Below are positions 5,913-9,467 of a stretch of 9,467 bases of DNA, piece after piece. The notes under the pieces were generated by a model. That model saw nothing but the letters and a program-made list of their open reading frames with translations, had not been told where the DNA came from and did no database searches. The position numbers and the translations under genes are program-made. How positions within the stretch are numbered: position 1 is the stretch's first letter; the number at the start of each line of letters is the position of its first letter. Source of the DNA: JBHIER01 sp046760705 [NCBI: bacterium] (lineage in GTDB: Bacteria > JBHIER01 > G020348925); contig JBHIER010000094.1 in NCBI GenBank assembly GCA_046760705.1, forward strand, positions 1 through 9,467. Reading direction: 5' to 3'.

Positions 5913-8063
5913 ATGAACGCAATCTTTAAGGGTCTCAGGGAATGGAAGTACCTGGTATTTCTCCTATGGACAGGATTATTATTACCTTGCGTCATTACAA
6001 ATAGCAAAACTCTCTCAGAGGATTTAAAGCCACCTAAGGCCGAAAAGATCAAAAAGGAACTGACGATTCATGGGCACACGCGCATCGATTACTACTACTG
6101 GTTTAATGAAAGGGAAAATCCAAAAGTCATCGAATATCTTCAGGCTGAAAATGAGTACACCAATGGGGTTATGAAACATACAGAGAAACTGCAGGAGAAA
6201 CTGTATAACGAAATTGTGGGCAGAATCAAACAGACCGATATGTCCGTGCCGTACAAATCAAACGGTTATTTTTACTACAGGCGCTATGAAGAGGGCAAAG
6301 AATATCCTATTTATGCGCGAAAAAAGGGAAGTCTTGAGGCCGATGAAGAGATTATGCTCGATGTTCCCAAGATGGCGGAAGGCTACGCATTTTATCATGT
6401 GGCCGGGAGAAGTGTCAGCGAGAACAACAAATTCTTAGCTTTTGGCGTTGATACGGTCAGCAGAAGACAATATACAATTCATTTCAAGAACCTCGAAACC
6501 GGGGAAATCTTAGAGGACGAAATTCCCAACACCACAGGCAGCGCAACCTGGGCCAATGACAATAAAACGGTGTTCTATGCAACCAAAGATAGCACATTGC
6601 GGCCCCATAAGATTATGAAGCACGTCTTAGGGACAGATACATCAGAGGACGTTGAAGTTTTCCACGAGGCGGATAATACCTTTTCGACCTATGTTTATAA
6701 ATCCAAGTCCAGAAAATACATTTTCATAGGTTCCTACCACACCCTGGCTACCGAAATACGATTTTTGGACGCGGATAATCCTGATGGAGAGTTCAAAGTC
6801 ATAAACCCACGAGAAAGAGATCACGAATATTCTGTCGCCCATTTTGAGGACAAATTTTACATCGTGACCAACTGGGAAGCCAAGAACTTCCGTGTGATGG
6901 AAACAGATGTCAGGCGAACCTCAAAAGAGAATTGGAAGGAGGTGATCCCCCATCGTAAGGATGTTCTTATTCAGGATATCGATGTCTTCAAGGATTACTT
7001 AGTGATCAGCTTGCGCAAGGATGGACTGCGGCAGCTCCGGGTGATCGATCAGAGAGACAAGAGCGAACACTATATCGATTTCGGTGAGGAAACGTACGTC
7101 GCTTACACTGTGGACAACTATGAGTTTGATACCAACCTGCTCCGATACAGCTATTCCTCTTTGACGACTCCCAACTCCACGTTTGATTACAACATGGCAA
7201 CGGGTGAGAAAACTTTGTTGAAACGACAGGAAGTTGTAGGCGAGTTCGATCCCAATGATTATCATTCTGAACGACACTATGCAACGGCTGATGATGGAAC
7301 GAAAATTCCGATTTCACTTGTTTACAAAAAAGGTTTGGCCAAAAACGGCAAGAATCCCCTACTGCTATACGGATACGGTTCCTACGGATACAGCAGGGAT
7401 CCCTATTTCAGCTCCGTCAGGCTGAGTCTTCTTGACAGGGGGTTTGTATATGGGATCGCCCACGTTCGCGGTGGTTCGGAGATGGGAAGGTATTGGTACG
7501 AAGATGGCAAGCTGCTGAAAAAGAGGAATACCTTTACCGATTTTATAGACTGTGCCGAGCACCTCATCGCCGAAAAGTTTACGAGTCCTGAGTTTTTGTT
7601 TGCCCGCGGTGGGAGTGCGGGTGGACTCCTTATAGGTGCCGTCGTAAACATGCGGCCAGATCTTTTCAAAGGGGTCGTTGCTGCAGTTCCTTGGGTTGAT
7701 GTTGTTACCACTATGTTGGACGAGAGTATTCCTTTGACTACGAGCGAATATGATGAGTGGGGAAACCCGAACCAGAAAGAGTACTATGACTACATGCTCT
7801 CTTATTCACCTTATGATAATGTTGAAGCCAAAGAGTATCCGGCAATGCTTGTGACGACCGGTCTCCATGACTCTCAGGTCCAATATTGGGAGCCGGCAAA
7901 ATGGGTTGCCAAACTTCGCCACATGAAGACAGATAACAATATATTGTTACTGCACACACAAATGGAAACCGGCCATAGTGGTAAAACGGGCCGTTTTGAG
8001 AGGTATAGAAGAACGGCATTGGAGTATGCCTTCATACTTGATCAATTGGGGATTACTGAATAG
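5913..8063 (+). CDS. ptrB: Oligopeptidase B-type serine peptidase (S9A) with N-terminal signal segment
   Basis: A complete 716-residue prolyl-oligopeptidase-family enzyme that cuts after basic residues in short peptides (family knowledge). Residues about 50-420 form the N-terminal beta-propeller (starting IHGHTRIDYYYWF; NTTGSATWANDNKTVFY; SSLTTPNSTFDYN). The alpha/beta-hydrolase part carries LLLYGYGSYGYS and the triad: Ser568 in GGSAGG, Asp653 in LHDSQV, and His688 in ETGHSGKTGR. Residues 13-24 (YLVFLLWTGLLL) follow positively charged residues and look like a signal peptide or anchor. Cys26 follows LLLP, which is not a standard lipobox. Classical oligopeptidase B is cytoplasmic, so an exported location is inferred here. 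GAGAGG sits 6 bases before ATG 5913. The gene has its own probable promoter and no co-directional partner, and it differs in composition from the G+C-rich helicase pair upstream. The frame is intact and all catalytic residues are present. Confidence 0.9.
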   Translation: MNAIFKGLREWKYLVFLLWTGLLLPCVITNSKTLSEDLKPPKAEKIKKELTIHGHTRIDYYYWFNERENPKVIEYLQAENEYTNGVMKHTEKLQEKLYNEIVGRIKQTDMSVPYKSNGYFYYRRYEEGKEYPIYARKKGSLEADEEIMLDVPKMAEGYAFYHVAGRSVSENNKFLAFGVDTVSRRQYTIHFKNLETGEILEDEIPNTTGSATWANDNKTVFYATKDSTLRPHKIMKHVLGTDTSEDVEVFHEADNTFSTYVYKSKSRKYIFIGSYHTLATEIRFLDADNPDGEFKVINPRERDHEYSVAHFEDKFYIVTNWEAKNFRVMETDVRRTSKENWKEVIPHRKDVLIQDIDVFKDYLVISLRKDGLRQLRVIDQRDKSEHYIDFGEETYVAYTVDNYEFDTNLLRYSYSSLTTPNSTFDYNMATGEKTLLKRQEVVGEFDPNDYHSERHYATADDGTKIPISLVYKKGLAKNGKNPLLLYGYGSYGYSRDPYFSSVRLSLLDRGFVYGIAHVRGGSEMGRYWYEDGKLLKKRNTFTDFIDCAEHLIAEKFTSPEFLFARGGSAGGLLIGAVVNMRPDLFKGVVAAVPWVDVVTTMLDESIPLTTSEYDEWGNPNQKEYYDYMLSYSPYDNVEAKEYPAMLVTTGLHDSQVQYWEPAKWVAKLRHMKTDNNILLLHTQMETGHSGKTGRFERYRRTALEYAFILDQLGITE

Positions 8064-8183
8064 GTCATCCAGTTTTCTCCATCCACACAGGCGATTGCTA
8101 TTGGATCTATCGCTTCCGGGATTATATGCAAAATAACAGGTAACTCAGGAAATAGGGAGAATCTGGAGAGTGAGGGCTGAAAA

Positions 8184-8366
8184 ATGGGCGAAGCCATTGT
8201 AAAGGTTAAGGTATATCGGTCGAGGGGTAGGCAGTGAGACCTGCTGGTGGATACAGGTTATACTACTTTGGAGATATTGGGGTTTAGAGTCAATCCCATA
8301 ACCCAAAAACTTGAGAAGGTAAGACCATTTGAATACAAAACCGTTATTTTCCATTCTGTTCATTAG
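8184..8366 (+). pseudogene. Remnant of a retropepsin-like aspartic protease
   Basis: One frame from ATG 8184 reads MGEAIVKVKVYRSRGRQ, then TGA (8235-8237), then DLLVDTGYTTL, then EILGFRVNPITQKLEKVRPF, ending at TAG 8364-8366. The start, the catalytic DTG (8250-8258) in a hydrophobic strand, and the C-terminal LGFRVNP/KLEKVRPFEY segment match small prokaryotic clan AA (retropepsin-like) proteases. In those proteins several dozen residues separate the DTG loop from the C-terminal segment; here they are adjacent, so the middle is deleted in frame. The TGA stands where a CGA (Arg) codon would fit (RQ-R-DLLVDTG). A GAGGG stretch lies before the ATG. Both lesions make it non-functional unless the TGA is read through. 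The match is by recalled pattern, not a search. Confidence 0.6.
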
Positions 8367-8483
8367 TCTGCTTCTCACCGCTGGAATGGCTTTCCGTTTT
8401 CCGTTCATAAGTGTGGTTTCTATAAAGCATTTGCAGTAGTAAACAGGTTGCATTTTGAAAATGAGGCTTACCATGCAACGCCC
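8367..8483. other. Intergenic gap with a 7-bp tandem repeat
   Basis: Between the protease remnant and the end of the surface-protein gene nothing codes convincingly. TTTCCGT occurs twice in tandem at 8391-8397 and 8398-8404. No terminator with a T-run was found for the converging minus-strand gene. Confidence 0.4.
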
Positions 8484-8684
8484 CTACTTGACCAATAACA
8501 TCCGCTTCGTATCTGTAAATTCCCCAGCCTCGAGACGATAGAAATAAATTCCGCTGGCGACATCGTTACCATTGCGATCCTTCCCATTCCAGATGACTGT
8601 ATAATATCCAGCCTCCTTCTCCTCATCCACCAGCGTCACCACCTCTTGTCCGAGAAGATTGTAGATCTGAAGAGTGACGAGGGT
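8484..8684 (-). pseudogene. Out-of-frame 3' part: type IX secretion / FlgD-like sorting domain
   Basis: Read one frame over from the main surface-protein frame, this piece encodes LVTLQIYNLLGQEVVTLVDE, then VIWNGKDRNGNDVASGIYFY and RLEAGEFTDTKRMLLVK, stop at 8484-8486. That is the standard C-terminal sorting/FlgD-Ig-like domain that directs cargo through the type IX secretion system. Its N-terminal strand, LFQNYQNPFKP..TRWQMQE, is in the upstream frame (about 8769-8707), so the domain is split by the frame change. There is no start of its own that would make sense. It would be joined to the upstream part if one copy of the 7-bp repeat at 8678-8691 were lost. Confidence 0.85.
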
Positions 8685-9467
8685 CGAGGGTCGTCTTGCA
8701 TCTGGCTTCTTGCATCTGCCATCTGGTAGCGGATAGTGGTTTAAATGGGTTTTGATAGTTTTGAAACAGGGCGTAAGCTGTTGGCACAGCTCGTACAATG
8801 AAGCTACCCTTCTTCACGTTGGCACCAGCGATTTCGTCCACAAGGTTGGTCAGGCCAAACTCACCTCCTCCTTTGGCTCCGCCCTTGACTGTAAAGGAGA
8901 CCTCGACGATGGCTCCAAGCTCTTCAGACGAAACACTCTCTGCGTTGAACCCACCAATACTCACTACTCCCGATTTAATTACCGCTCCGTCGAGGGCAGT
9001 CCAGTTCTTGGTTGCAGGGGTAGGGGACACGCTCCGAAATTCTAACAGGTTCTCAGGATAGGTCAATTGCATTGCAAAGGCGTCGAGCCCCTTAGCATCT
9101 GCGACCAGAATGGGTACCTTTATCCTATCCAGCGGTTTTCCACCGACTGAACCAACATAAATATCTGGCGTCTTTCTCTCCTCGGAGGTTTCCTTTGCCA
9201 GCAGTGGACAGACGCACTCCTCCTGGAATGATCCCAGAATCGCCCGCCAGAAGGCACACAGAGCATCACCGGGAGTGATGTTTCCATCACAGTTTACATC
9301 ACCCAGAGGCATCGATTCAACATGCACGCTGGCTGTGCCTAAAACAGAGCTGCCGTATACTGAAGCTGTCACAGTGAAGTCGCCGGCTTCTGTAGCTGTA
9401 TACAGACCCTCCTGATTAATGGTACCTCCTGTGGCGCTCCATATGGGAGTGATGGGAATCTCATTTT
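8623..9467 (-). CDS. Surface protein with Ig-like, dockerin-like and cohesin-like domains (5' end outside window)
   Basis: The frame is open to the right edge and stops at 8623. In order it shows an Ig-like segment (PIWSATGGTI, GLYTATEAGDFTVTASVYG; about 9447-9310), a dockerin-type calcium loop GDVNCDGNITPGDALCAFW (about 9304-9248) followed by a short Cys pair ECVC, a cohesin-like beta domain (RIKVPILVADAKGLDAFAMQ through GGEFGLTNLVDEIAG; about 9125-8810), and the first strand of a sorting domain (LFQNYQNPFKP). Beyond about 8684 the frame encodes an unrelated tail, because the rest of the sorting domain is in another frame. Such proteins are exported and carry one dockerin/cohesin pair as a structural or adhesive module rather than a full cellulosome. 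The ligand is unknown. As read, the product would lack a working secretion signal at its C terminus. Confidence 0.8.
   Translation of the reverse strand, partial: NEIPITPIWSATGGTINQEGLYTATEAGDFTVTASVYGSSVLGTASVHVESMPLGDVNCDGNITPGDALCAFWRAILGSFQEECVCPLLAKETSEERKTPDIYVGSVGGKPLDRIKVPILVADAKGLDAFAMQLTYPENLLEFRSVSPTPATKNWTALDGAVIKSGVVSIGGFNAESVSSEELGAIVEVSFTVKGGAKGGGEFGLTNLVDEIAGANVKKGSFIVRAVPTAYALFQNYQNPFKPLSATRWQMQEARCKTTLDPRHSSDLQSSRTRGGDAGG
8678..8691 (-). repeat. Perfect 7-bp tandem duplication that shifts the frame
   Basis: On the minus strand ACCCTCG is present twice back to back. Removing one copy changes the reading from KTTLDPRHSS to KTTLVTLQIYNLLGQEV, joining the surface protein to its sorting domain in one frame. 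Confidence 0.85.
8695..8726 (-). repeat. Short repeat in the sorting-domain linker
   Basis: On the plus strand CTTGCATCTG occurs at 8695-8704 and again at 8709-8718 (period 14), followed by a partial CCATCTGG (8719-8726). It lies inside the coding region, in the linker after the first strand of the sorting domain. It may be a copy of a dispersed simple repeat inserted into the gene. Confidence 0.55.

Noticed and set aside
8091-8113. GCGAT/ATCGC hairpin after the oligopeptidase gene as a terminator
   Set aside because: The stem is only 5 bp with a 13-base loop and no T-run follows.
8145-8474. Minus-strand open frame of 109 codons
   Set aside because: It is antisense to the aspartic-protease remnant, has no recognised motif, and has no convincing ribosome binding site.
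8752-9061. Two overlapping plus-strand open frames opposite the cohesin region
   Set aside because: The minus strand carries clear cohesin-like coding sequence here; these are its shadows.
1-9467. CRISPR array, tRNA, rRNA, insertion sequence or integrase
   Set aside because: No regularly spaced repeats, cloverleaf, ribosomal RNA segment or transposase/recombinase motif was seen on either strand.

Overview
The window looks like chromosomal DNA from an uncultured bacterium, probably of the FCB/KSB1-like kind. The main clue is the right-edge gene, which combines Ig-like, dockerin-like and cohesin-like modules with a C-terminal sorting domain of the type IX secretion (FlgD-like Ig) kind, a style typical of that part of the tree. 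The taxonomic call is an inference; there is no rRNA or tRNA in the window.

Layout. From 2219 down to the left edge (minus strand) lies one probable transcription unit: a strong sigma70-type promoter, a small RelB-like antitoxin gene, a RelE-like toxin gene whose second half is missing, and a large CHAT-protease/STAND-NTPase gene that runs off the left edge just at its Walker B strand. The CHAT gene overlaps the end of the toxin remnant, so the antitoxin promoter is its only visible promoter. From 2429 to 5715 (plus strand, visibly more G+C-rich) lies a DNA-repair pair: a DEDDh exonuclease of the MrfB/YprB family overlapping by 14 bases a MrfA/YprA-family helicase. The helicase is split into two frames just after its DEAH box, at a place where about 20 bases appear to be missing. 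From 5913 to 8063 (plus) is an intact, signal-peptide-bearing oligopeptidase B (S9A serine peptidase). Between 8184 and 8366 (plus) is the decayed remnant of a retropepsin-like aspartic protease, with one in-frame TGA and an internal deletion. From the right edge down to 8484 (minus) is the surface protein, whose sorting domain is thrown out of frame by a perfect 7-bp tandem duplication.

How it fits together. The CHAT-STAND protein is a candidate conflict or programmed-death effector that may have taken over the regulatory head of a toxin-antitoxin module. MrfA/MrfB homologues repair DNA damage such as mitomycin adducts and crosslinks, but here the helicase appears broken. The oligopeptidase and the surface protein are exported functions unrelated to the first two blocks. 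Four genes carry lesions: toxin truncation, helicase deletion, aspartic-protease stop plus deletion, and the surface-protein duplication. Either this is a decaying accessory region, or some of the frame changes are assembly errors or reversible switches. The 7-bp duplication is the best candidate for a switch, because removing one copy exactly restores a full-length protein.
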